Program-made: the position numbers and the translations under genes | The notes under the pieces: generated by a model | What the model was told of the DNA's origin: nothing | Seen by the model: only the letters and a program-made list of their open reading frames with translations | Database searches by the model: none | Assembly: GCA_009829735.1 (NCBI GenBank) | Contig: CM020620.1 | Coordinates: 22,294,020 to 22,358,019 of the forward strand | Source of the DNA: Pyropia yezoensis | Lineage: Eukaryota > Rhodophyta > Bangiophyceae > Bangiales > Bangiaceae | Direction: 5' to 3' | Length of the DNA: 64,000 nucleotides | Part shown: piece after piece, positions 11,001 to 20,107 of the stretch | Numbering within the stretch: the first letter of the stretch is position 1 | Layout of the letters: each line of letters starts with the position of its first letter

Positions 11001-11993
11001 GAGATCACGGCCATGTTGGTCGTGTCAGCCTTCCTAGATCACTGGGTTGCCGCGTATGGCATTCCGGATAGTACACTATCGGACAAGGGACCGCAATTTG
11101 CGTCTGTACTGTTTCAGGGAGTGCTGGATATGCTGGGGGTTAAGGCAAACTATGCCACCCCCTACCACCCACAAACTAATGGGCAGGTGGAGCGCTTCAG
11201 CAAAACTATTGTTAGGCAGCTGCGCCACTATGTGAGTGAGCACGTGAAAACGTGGGACCAATACATTTCTATTCTTACCACTGCCTACAATTCGCAGGTT
11301 CACTCATCTACCGGGGAAGTACCCCTCGCTTTTGTGACCCCCCGTCGCGTGCGGTCTATTGCCGTGCGGCGGCCGCTCCCAGCTAGGGAGGATAGTGGCA
11401 GGACGCCTACTCCTACTGAGAGTAAGGCGGAGTTCGCTGCTAAGCTTGAAAACCTCATCCCTAAAGTCAGGGCTGAGATGGACAAAGCACAAAAGCGCTA
11501 CAAGCGTACCTTTGACAAAAAGGTGCGCAACGCCAAGCATGTCCCCGTGCAGGGTGACTGGGTATTGGTCCGCTCACACACCCCAACTGGGGGTAAGTTG
11601 GTATTCCAGACGAAGGGGCCGTACCAGGTCCTTTGTACTGATGGACGGCGCTTCACCATCGAAAGTGACGATGGGGTCCGCACAGTGAATGGACAGGACG
11701 TGGTCAAAGTTGCACCACCGCCTGCAGGGGACCCAGCTTGGGCGCGTGCGTTGGAAGCGTGGCGCCTCCCCTCACTGCCTGCGGCCAAACAGGGCCCGCA
11801 GGAGAACGTGTTCGATAAGTTCATCGACCACGGCTGGGATGAGGACACTGACCGCCTCATGTTGAGGGTGCGTTGGTTCGGCTACAAAGCCAAGGATGAT
11901 ACGTGGGAATATGTGGAGGACCTTCCCGCTGAGAAGGTCCGGGCATACTGTGCCCGGAATGAGATAGACCCTGACAGCCCTCTCTCAATGTGA
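8010..11993 (+). CDS. pol: Pol polyprotein of element 1 (protease, RT, RNase H, integrase, chromodomain)
   Basis: An uninterrupted 1327-codon frame, -1 relative to gag. Domains in order: retropepsin-like protease with LDTGSGAS (about 8247-8270); reverse transcriptase with FCIDYRKLN, LPFGLCNAPATFQ and the catalytic YLDD (about 9580); RNase H beginning LNVDAS near 10026; integrase zinc domain (H-x-H, CTSC near 10808-10820); integrase core with MDILGPLP, SDKGPQF and HPQTNGQVERF; and a C-terminal chromodomain with LRVRWFGYKAKDDTWE (about 11860-11910). The domain set is complete and no key residue appears lost. It would make the cDNA and insert it; the chromodomain suggests targeting to marked chromatin. 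It is probably expressed as a Gag-Pol fusion by frameshifting. Confidence 0.95.
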   Translation: MTVGAGRPKLTTAASAKWVKRTNQPCRILRRPKGVRPPRVGLPKNVNPRPVIAVLAGENFQVAGRVQLAPGRACCARIVLDTGSGASLIRKSLLPKERKLQRWKSQADHLIDINGGVLPIVGAVTLPTRLGTHEVDVTYGVVENISVPLLLGTPYVVTQVPLICGPEYWVRLMNGETIPILGKGKSVAPVPVSQSKPVCSVREGFTATLRLARKVTLPPNSVAHVDVVTDYTGNGLVHPYPRLARKHQVHVALGTMDSKAAVPWRIQVMNLSSSPKYFKSGAKFGYIDQHEGPVVAVTLNAGASSDPKSGKEKHQAKSAASPRPHVNMEGVPPRLRVQVERLLDQYHKLWDGQLGLMRATQHRIELKPGAPPIRQQPYRGGPRSRALVKEQVARMEALDVIEASNAEWASPVVIVPKVDGTPQFCIDYRKLNESTVKDSYPLPRMDDCLDSLGEANVFSTLDGNAGYWQTSIAPEDRHKTTFTCHCGTYQCKRLPFGLCNAPATFQRAMDMILAGVRWQICLVYLDDIIVFSRSPEEHIGHLGQVFKLLADAGVSLKASKCHLFTQEVEYLGHVVRPGRLSVNEKNLMAIRKAQYPRTQTQMRSFLGMCNVYRRFTKGFAKVAKPLNELVSSTLPKNLPPPRRVEQESFETLRDLLLKPPILAIPRLGGHHILNVDASYEQLGCVLLQQQPDMEYLPVGYFSKGLNSAEKNYGVTELDGLAVVWAVKSLRHYLEGEKFLIRCDHRALQFIFKTDCTNTRLNLWRVRLAPFNFDIEYRPGRQHALADGLSRVPTEGLDTNPVDEDIPIVGVVTRSGQALNPEAPGNKKYLPLSLDEVVKAQAEDPFCKSQRDTLDTVAETRFFLGDDGLLMRRGVFQGTEQLVVSASLKDSTLEREHNAPTGGHLGSSKLCQTLRTRYYWPSMVVEIYSWVAACTSCAQNRLMERRPTTAMLLFPAKEPLAALAMDILGPLPVTEEGNQYLLVICDRFTKLTRAIPLAEITAMLVVSAFLDHWVAAYGIPDSTLSDKGPQFASVLFQGVLDMLGVKANYATPYHPQTNGQVERFSKTIVRQLRHYVSEHVKTWDQYISILTTAYNSQVHSSTGEVPLAFVTPRRVRSIAVRRPLPAREDSGRTPTPTESKAEFAAKLENLIPKVRAEMDKAQKRYKRTFDKKVRNAKHVPVQGDWVLVRSHTPTGGKLVFQTKGPYQVLCTDGRRFTIESDDGVRTVNGQDVVKVAPPPAGDPAWARALEAWRLPSLPAAKQGPQENVFDKFIDHGWDEDTDRLMLRVRWFGYKAKDDTWEYVEDLPAEKVRAYCARNEIDPDSPLSM

Positions 11994-12104
11994 GGGAAGG
12001 CTGAGTAGCAGTGCCAAGAGAGTGCTTCAAGTCGAAGTGGTACGCAGAGTGGCTTTCAACTAAAGCCCTAACCCTCACACTCTCACAACAAAGGCAGCTG
12101 CCAA

Positions 12105-14048
12105 CTAGGCATGCATGCTAGACTCTCCAACCCCACGGCCCTCTCCCTCACGTGGAGGCGAGCGGCGAGACCCCCGGCGATAACGCTCCCCACCAGTCGC
12201 AGGGGCCGGCGGCTCCAAGTCGGACCCGTCACGCCCCTCATGGTCGCGCAAGTGGCGACGACCGCGGCTGCTCTTCTGCTTAGTCTTGCGCGCAAGTTGG
12301 CGACGCAGACGCCGGACCGACTCCGACTCTGACGGAGTCGAGGACTCCGAGACGGAGTAAGACAACTCGTCTTCGGACACGGAGGGAGAGCGCCGCGAGC
12401 GTCGGCGACGACGGCGAGGAGGCGAGTATGCCCGGCTCGCACGACGTTTGCCACGCCCAAGTGGGGCTGGCTGGGGCATAATAGCCCCAATGCGAGCCAA
12501 CTCGGCCGTCATAAACTCCGCCACCGACTCGCAACTCGCGGTCGCCACTGCAGTACGAACGCGCTCCTCAAGTTGAGGAGTCTCGGAAGTTTGAAGGGTT
12601 GCGGTCGACGCGGCCAACCAGGAAATGGTGCGCACCAACGTGGTGATCATCATCTCTGAGGTTAGAGGCGTGGGCGGTAACACCAACTTGGGGCATACCG
12701 TCAGGAGGGTGGCCCCCAAGTTGGGGGACACCGGGGTGGACGACTCAACGGCCACGCTAATCGGGATGTCCCCGTGCGGTTGGTAGGGGACAGGAGGAAG
12801 CGGAGGGGCACGCCGAGGTGGCGGGACCCGGGTGTAACTGCGACCCCGACTTGGGGCCCCCGCAGTGGGTTGAGTCATATGGTTATCATGTGAGGGCACG
12901 GCCATAATTATGGCCTTGTCCGGGGGTGGCGCAGTGTTGCAATGCACTTCCGGGGCATACGGGTAGTCCCCGATGCCCAACCCCTCTCGTAGGACCACAC
13001 GGCCGTCGTGAAGTTCACGAGCGACCCATACGAACTGGCGAAGTGCGCCATCGTCCTTGGGCCCACGAGTGGGGCGGCGCAACTTGTGCTCGATGCTCTC
13101 CCACTCGATAAACTTGTGGAGGCGGAGCATCTCCTCAAGTAGAGTGAGTTGTCCTGATGAGCACCCCTCAGCAACTAGCTGAGGGGTGAGCTGTTCCAAA
13201 CCTTGGATAAGCCGGAGGGGGAGATGTGAGAGCATCCCCCGCCGCTGAACACAAGACACCCAGGTCGACATGACCTCGAGGAGCCACTGGGTGGCCAACA
13301 TGGCCCACACCAGGTGATCAGGGCCAGCCGTCAACATGACGGAGCCGAAGTGGTCAAGCAACCGTGGCAGCAATGCCGGGAACCCGTAGGGGACCTCAAC
13401 TTGAGGCCACTACTCGGGCTTCTTCGGATAGTACTGCTCCTTACTGGCAGCAGACTGCTGAGGAAACTCAAGTTGAGCCGAGGTCACCAAGTAGGGACCT
13501 CGCCGGAAGTCTTTCTCCATCCGCACATCAAAGTGATGAGTGTGCGGATCGGCCTCGTGAAGGTACGGGCGGCGAGTTGCCACAGCGTCCCAAGTAAAGG
13601 TCGGCAAGTCGCCGGGACCCGGGATAGTTCCCCCGCGGTCCACCATGGCCTTGGCCCGCTGTACGTCTTCGAATTCCTCGTCGTCCAGGAAGGCAAACTG
13701 GTCCGTCCTGAAGCCGGTAGGGAACCCGAACCTACGGGGATACTTCTCCCGTAGGCGGTCCCATACCCGACCCATGGCTGCGCCAAGTCGGCCACAGCGA
13801 AGAACAGTCAACCCCTCCTCATGTAGAGGCCAAGCGGGGTAAAACTACCGCCCCAAGGCCTCACGCGGGACAACTTGTCCCGCCTCCGGGGGAGATCCCG
13901 CCGTCAACCCAAAGCCGGGTGACGCGGGAGTCCCATCCCCCGGAGCGATCGCGGAGCCCCCGCCGGAAGTCCCGGCGGGCGCTGCACCGTAGGAGGTGTC
14001 CTCCATACGTTCGTCGAGAGAGTCCGTCTCCACCCCCGGGGTCGCCAT
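12105..14048 (-). CDS. Antisense ORF of element 1 (novel retrotransposon-borne protein, two in-frame TAGs)
   Basis: On the minus strand, between pol and the 3' LTR and tail-to-tail with pol (111 bp apart). The start is ATG at 14048 (GCCATGGCG context) and the frame ends with TAG at 12105-12107, 648 codons later. The only interruptions are TAG at 13847-13845 and TAG at 13412-13410. The middle part (13800-13000) shares blocks with the antisense ORF of element 2: HFGSVM here versus YFGSVL there, then QRRGMLSHLP versus RRQGRLFHLP at the same spacing, then LL..H...W. The N-terminal part is conserved in the truncated copy at 34471-33980. The C-terminus is Arg/Ser-rich (RRRRRRSRRSPS). No known family was recognised. 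The opposite strand holds only short ORFs here, so this is the coding-like frame. Confidence 0.65.
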
Positions 14049-14373
14049 GGCTCTCCCCAAGTTGGGGAGAGACGCCCTGGCTACAGCGGCACGAGACCCG
14101 CCTCGAGTTGAGGGGGACTCGGATCGTGGGTAGACGGGTGGCCTCCCCAGCGTGGGGCGGCCCAGTGGAAGGTGAAGGGGAGGTGGTGTTCATGGTGAAG
14201 TGCGAACCGGGGAGAGCAAGCCGCCGAGTGGGCAAGCTTGAGGAGAGGGGCGGTCAACGTGACCGCCTCCACATCCGCGTTACGTACTCAAGGGGGGACA
14301 GCAAGTCGCGCCCCCAACGCCGAGACGTGCGTTTACGCACCCCCTCACAGGCCCGACCAGGTCGGTCGGAACT

Positions 14374-14386
14374 GAGGAGAGGGGAG
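14374..14386 (+). promoter_or_regulatory. Polypurine tract of element 1
   Basis: GAGGAGAGGGGAG lies directly against the 3' LTR. The same 13 bases precede the related LTR at 34814. Confidence 0.85.
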
Positions 14387-14855
14387 TGTGGCAGTATTGA
14401 CCCCCAGGTAGGGGGGCAACACGTGACATGCAAGGCGCGGCAGGCCACTAGCCTGATCCGTTCCTCCCCCTGCATTTGGGTCCGTATTCCCTAAGTTTGG
14501 GATAGTTAGCTTAGTAGTAAATTCAACTTGGATTTGAGGGTTTTCTGCATTTATCGTCTTGAATTTTCGTGTGGCCCGGTGGGCAGGTGCTGGGGTGGGA
14601 GATTCTGAGTGGCGAGATTCTGAGGGGACCCTGGGGGGATAAGGGGAGGGACAGCGGGGCTTGGCCCTGCGTCCCCGTCCCGACCAAGAAACTGTTGGAC
14701 CACACACCATCCTCTTGTTTGTCAGTGGGGGGTTTGCCCCACAACAGGGACAGAGTGTGTGCGACTTGCACTTCTTCCGGTTCTCCCGACACGGGAGGCA
14801 GCCCTTGTACACCGCCCCAACTTGGGTGCCGTGTGTGTAAGTGGTTTTTGCCACA
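14387..14855 (+). repeat. 3' LTR of element 1
   Basis: 469 bp, near-identical to 5479-5947, followed by the target duplication ATTGT. Confidence 0.95.
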
Positions 14856-14860
14856 ATTGT

Positions 14861-17800
14861 GGCAGATACCCCCTTCGCTCCTTCCCGGCGCTTTTTACCC
14901 TTAGCATGCACACCCATGCCAGACGGTGCTTGGCATCGACCGCGGCGTGAAAGGCTACGACAGAGCAACTTCGAGGCCACAAGTTCGCGCGAAGCTAGCC
15001 GAGTACGACCTCGAAGGGCATGCATCGAGTTTGCAAATCGTCTTGAATACGCCACCAAATCAAGTTGACTGACCACGCCCAATAAAGAGGGTTTACATGC
15101 GGTCATCTGACATCGTGCTACGCACCGCACGAAGTCAGGTTCGTAAACAATAGGAGCCCATAGTGCATCTGATGGTTTCTGGCGCGGGTACTTATTTGCA
15201 GCCCCATTTGAATCAGGAGCTGGTTTGTGTCCACTTTGCTTCGCCCTCCATCCTCTCTGTATGTTGCTGGGGACTTTCAGCCCGTAAGATGTTTTTTTTT
15301 TTTTGATCTAGGAGACCTCTCTGAACTGGGCGTGTGCCGTCGCCAACTGAGTTATTCGGATCTGGCTGTTGGGGGACGGGGGCTCTCTCCAACCGAGTGT
15401 AACGAATCTGGGATGGCTGACGTCAATATCTTATCCGTCCCACCACAGAAAGCTCCTCTCTCACGCTGAGTGCGCAGGTTCTGGTTACCCCCATCGCGCT
15501 CCCTCCCCAAAAACAAGAAGAGCACATATTGCTCTGCACCGAATCCTGTCCCAGGCAATGAGACAGACATTGTTGACGCTTCCTGAGCTCATGTGGGCTA
15601 CAACTCACTGTCAGAGCCTCTAACAGCCCATCGCACTCACGAGATTGCTGCCAGAGAGAGGTCGCATCGAGTCTCCGTGAAATTTTTGGGCTTCCTCCCA
15701 TACCCCGAGTCAGCTCGACTCCGTGCGCGCCGTATCTGCCTTGATCTGTCGAGATCCTTATACGGGTTTTGTGAATCCCTACTGGATGGCCGCCCATGAA
15801 GGCCGCTCACGGCCCTTCCTTGGCGCCTCCAGCGAGGAGACGCTGTTGGTCCCTTGCCCAGAGCAGGGCTGGTGCCCCTCTTCTGGCTCCGCATGGCGGG
15901 GAGGACCCCTAAGGGGCGCGGCCAATGGAGGACGGTAACCCGCTTTGGGATGGGTTGGGCACCCAACTGTTGAATTACGTGACGGATCCATTGCATTCCT
16001 ATCGGATTCTTCCTCGTACGACTTGTGAGGTTTTTTGTAGTTTCCCCAATATTTGTATTGATGTCATTGATGGCCGTCGGGGTGCGTACTCAGTACGATT
16101 CGGAACGCGTGCTCCGACGGCTGGGATGACCCGTGGAGGGGCTCTGAGATGACTAGGCTGCCTCACGCCAGCGGGGGACTTGATTGGCCCGCACGTGGCC
16201 CGGGGTGCAGAGTCGCTGGATGCGGGTGTGAGGAATATGTTAGGACGCGTGGGGGTGCCCGTTGCTTCCCCCGAAGTAAAAGTCAGACTTGCGTGTGCAT
16301 GGATACGGCCGTCCTCATGCGAGATTTTTACAGCGCTTCACAGCCAGGCTGCTGGGGGTGACTTGTCTCTCCTGTCTCCCCATATCCCGCGGGTGGCCTG
16401 TCCTTCTACGACCTGGGTGCCTGTCGCCTGCACCGTCTAACCACTACAATCCTGACAAAACGGAGAATTTCACGTGCGATCGCAGCCTCTGGGGGAACAG
16501 TGCCCTCAGAACAGGTCCAATGCGCTTTTTTGATTGGTCAACGGGCCCCACACTACGTCGGTCTCTGAGCGTTTTGTCAGGATTGGGTAAAGAGCAAATT
16601 CAAACAAGAAACATCAAGCATGAAGTGGACGATTTCAAAAAGGATCTGATGATGTCCAGCAAGACCATTTTCGGCGTTGGGGTCGTTTTTCCTGCTGCCA
16701 GTCTCACATGATTATTTTCATTTCTAGCAGCTAAACGTACTGCAAGAAGCTTTCAGCAAAAAAGAATGGAGGGCCTGTCTCATTACAGGGAGTGCCGGAA
16801 CCAGAAAGAGAGCCGCTCGCACACAGCACACCTTCCTATCCAACCAATCAAGAATCCTGCTGCAAACATTAATCGAATTGTCTCGGAGTTTACTGAAACG
16901 ATGCTCACACATGCGATAGCTAGAGTAAGATGCAACAGTGTCTGATTGGCGAGTCTCAGCTTCTTGGCGTACGATCAGCTGAAACACTGTTCCGCAGCCC
17001 TGTTGCCGTTGCGCATCAGTCAAGTTTTCAGAAAGCTGCAAAGAGTCACCGAGATAGAAGAAAGCAACAATTTCTGCCACATCTCCCAGATGTCCTGGAG
17101 GGCGACGGAAGAAGCGTTCGCAAAGAATTTCAACTCAAATCCCATAGTCCAGAAGGGTTAAGTCACCATTTTTGCAACGACCGAAAGGCCTAGAAGACGA
17201 CATCGCAGCAGAGAAAGTAATTGGTTCATGAAAGAAAAGATAGTTCTTTGTGTGTAGCAAAGCTTGTGCAAACTACTCTCGTGCATGCTATACACGCCTC
17301 GCCACGGTGTTCCAGGAACTCGACGGTGCGTTTTCTCAGAGAGCTTCCTCACGATCACACCACATGGGTCGAACGCAATGTCCAGGTAGTGCTCACTGAC
17401 ACAGAGCATTGCACACAGAAATATGCTGACCAACATTTCTCATTCACAAATTATCATGAGTAACGTCCATCAACAAAAAGACTCCCCGAGGAAAGGGCAC
17501 AAAAGTGCGCCATCTGCATTCCTTCCACCACTTGCGCCAAATAAAATGATGCCACAGCAATGACCTGACCGAGTCACAACTAGGGACCTGGCCTACTAAT
17601 GAAGTGCCTTCGGTCAGAAAATAGTAATCATTCCGCCACTTAGGCTTTCACAATGATGGTTTTTTTGTGGGAAAGGTATCCACTTCGCAGAATCCGTTTG
17701 ATTGGACCGAGGTGTCAGCATACAAATGGTGATCAACTTGTTTCAGCGGAGATGCAGCAATTAAGGTGCAACTTCAATCGCCAATATGTACTCGTACCAC

Positions 17801-19149
17801 GACTCCTGCCGGTCGCGAGATTTCCTTTGTTTTAGTTCTAATGATTCTGTGCAAGCAGGCATTTCAAGACAATTCCATCGCTTCCGTGTGCAGAAAGGCG
17901 ACTCCGTATCAGCCGTAAGAGCGGTCAATGAAACTCATGCGTAGTTGCTGCTCACTAAACCCACTGCTGAAAGACCGAGGCCGAATCAGACCGTCAGTTT
18001 ATCGTTTTTACAAATATTCTTTTGGCTGATTCCTGCTAGTATTTAATGAACTCAGTATTGGCTCACACATACGGCAGATCGTTGCCTCATATCTGATTCA
18101 TAAGATTCTGAGCATTTTTTCTCGGTCAGGCAACCCGCTCACCAAGATCTTTGCAGAACAGCAAGTCTTCTTGCAGACCGGAGCAAGGGGGATTCCGGCC
18201 CTGGGGCGCACGTGGGTCAGGGAGCCGGTTCCACAATCGCTGCATATTGGCTGACAATGCTTTTGGGAGAGTCAGTATCATTCCCCCAAGCCACAACACA
18301 AGACTTAGCATTGACATATTGCTGTCATTCAATTTTGGCGGTCTGCTCAACGTCAAGAGTACATCAGGGGTTGACCAATGGTGTGCATCAGATCTTGCGG
18401 CCGCGACCAATGGCAGCCTTGCATCAGGGTCCGCTGTTGTGCAAAGAGGGCGTTCCGAGACTTCCGACCAAATATCGGGCCAATCCACCAGAGAAAAGAG
18501 AACGGCCGGGGCTTCCCAACTGTTCCTGCCCAGGACTGGCCTGAGATCGGCGAAAAAGAGGGGAGATCATTGGATAGAACAACAGTTTATTCTGACCAAT
18601 GAGCTCTCTGATGGCGAAGCTCCAGGACCTGAAGCCAATCGCGTACTTCCTGGATCCGAGAGCCTCGACATTACTGCGCAGTTCTCATGCCCTTCTCGAA
18701 CGTCATTGGCTGAAGTGCTGTCAGGTACCTGTTGTAGTGCAGTTGTACACATGCACAACCGCCGAAATTGAGACTACTGGAATGTTCCCCGCCGGTCCCC
18801 GCCCACCGACAAGCAGTGTTGCGCTAAATGAACAAGGGATCAGGAGCTCCTATCGATCGTATTGATGATGGCTTGGATAAATTTTCATAGCTGTCTTTCA
18901 TGATATTATCACAAATCGAGCTACCAGCCTCTGGGAATGGCTGGTGTCTGCTGTCCGCCCACTTTACAGGCTACAAATCTGTTCCAAGATATTGTCTCTT
19001 AACAGTTCAGTGGCAATGCCGCACCCCCCGGTCTCCACATGGGGCCGCGGACGCCGCTGGAAATGGCCGAGTGCACTTTTTCTGGCAATGTACAGCAGAC
19101 TGCCCACCGAGGTGCAGCGGTACTGCACACTCGCCTGAGGTGCCTTGGG
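14861..19149. other. Geneless region between the two complete retrotransposons
   Basis: Lower-GC DNA with only short unsupported ORFs. It holds a T-tract at 15290-15305 and a short inverted repeat at 16447-16585. No protein family, tRNA or rRNA was recognised. It is probably the host or old-transposon background into which both elements inserted. Confidence 0.45.
16447..16585. repeat. 139-bp segment bounded by 16-bp perfect inverted repeats
   Basis: CAATCCTGACAAAACG at 16447-16462 is the exact reverse complement of 16570-16585. The size resembles a miniature inverted-repeat element, but no target duplication flanks it. Confidence 0.4.
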
Positions 19150-19154
19150 AAGTG

Positions 19155-19519
19155 TGTAGCACAATAGGGTATCCGCTACACGTCCACTCTCAGGGAACAC
19201 TCACCACGGGGGATCGGCACCAACGTCACCGGGAGGCCAAGGTTGCTGTCCTTGGAGCGCAAGCCACGGGACCAAGATGGGAGCCCAGATGGGAGGGGTT
19301 TGTTGTTCTGCCTTGGCCGGCGGTGGATTCGCCGCCGGCCCCCTCGTTATAAACCCTCGGAGACACTAGTAACTACCCTCCACCCCAAGATGCAAGTCCC
19401 TCTGGTCGTACGTAACTTATAGATACCGTGACCAGTACGGACTCTCAAATTGAAAGCCAAGGAATAGAAGTAGCCCCCCCTAATATTAGGGTCACAATAC
19501 GGCCGACCATATTGCTACA
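19155..19519 (-). repeat. 3' LTR of element 2
   Basis: 365 bp, matching 29506-29870 except at about two positions (near 19174 and 19292). Confidence 0.95.
19348..19353 (+). promoter_or_regulatory. TATAAA in the antisense direction of the element 2 LTR
   Basis: A canonical TATAAA reads on plus, opposite to gag-pol. From the 3' LTR it points into the antisense ORF that starts at 20108. An antisense promoter role is inferred. The 5' LTR has the same sequence near 29699. Confidence 0.35.
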
Positions 19520-19531
19520 TATCCCCCCCTT
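19520..19531 (-). promoter_or_regulatory. Polypurine tract of element 2
   Basis: On minus the sequence AAGGGGGGGATA abuts the 3' LTR. Confidence 0.75.
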
Positions 19532-19994
19532 AGATTCGGCCCGTCCTCGGGTCGAGTTGCATTCGGGTTACCGAATGTAAGTGGGTCGCGTGACCGTTTT
19601 CCAGTCGGGTGGGGCTTTGCGCCCTGTCGCGACAGACACCCCTTTTCGAGGTTGTCTGAGGGGGGTGCCCTCCTTTGTGTGGTACACACACGATCCGTTT
19701 TCCGGACCGTTGAATTCCCGATGCGGGTTTCTGTTCACGACCCCCCTTTCCGAGGGGTGGTGCAAGCGGATCCGCCACCAGGCGTCTGGTGGTAGGGGGG
19801 CCCCTCTCATGAGACGATTGAGTGGGTGGCGGGGGTTGCCCGCGTTGCGTGGGGGGCGGTTGGGGGTGACCCCCCTTGGTTACCCCGTGTGGGGGCGCGT
19901 GGCCCCGATCCAGGTGCCTGGGTGGAGCGCCCTCGTAGCTCGGCTGGCGCGGGTCGTCCCGCGCTACCGTATCGCTCGTGTCGAGCTGTTTGGT

Positions 19995-20000
19995 TATAAG
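19995..20000 (+). promoter_or_regulatory. TATA-like box before the antisense ORF of element 2
   Basis: TATAAG lies about 108 bp upstream of the ATG at 20108. It is an alternative promoter candidate to the LTR TATAAA. Confidence 0.3.
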
Positions 20001-20107
20001 CGCGGGTGCCCGCGCTTCCCTGGCTCGTCCGCGCGAGCGTTCCTCGTACCGGGTCGAGCCGGTTGCGGCTTTCTGGCACGGGACGCCCCTGCTACCCCGG
20101 TTTCACC

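Larger units (their letters stand above)
5479..14855 (+). mobile_element. Element 1: complete Ty3/gypsy chromovirus LTR retrotransposon
   Basis: A 9377-bp element with two 469-bp LTRs (5479-5947 and 14387-14855). The LTRs differ at about 4 positions by eye, so insertion is recent. They start TGTGGCA and end TGCCACA. The element is flanked by a perfect 5-bp target duplication ATTGT (5474-5478, 14856-14860). Order: LTR, primer binding site, gag, pol (protease, RT, RNase H, integrase, chromodomain), antisense ORF, polypurine tract, LTR. The integrase-last order and chromodomain place it among chromoviruses of the Metaviridae. Pol is uninterrupted, gag has one in-frame TAG and the antisense ORF has two. 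Confidence 0.95.

Noticed and set aside
14345..15130. 261-codon minus ORF spanning the 3' LTR boundary of element 1
   Set aside because: It crosses the LTR and target duplication. The part inside the LTR is repeated at 5389-5946 and in element 3, so it is not a gene.
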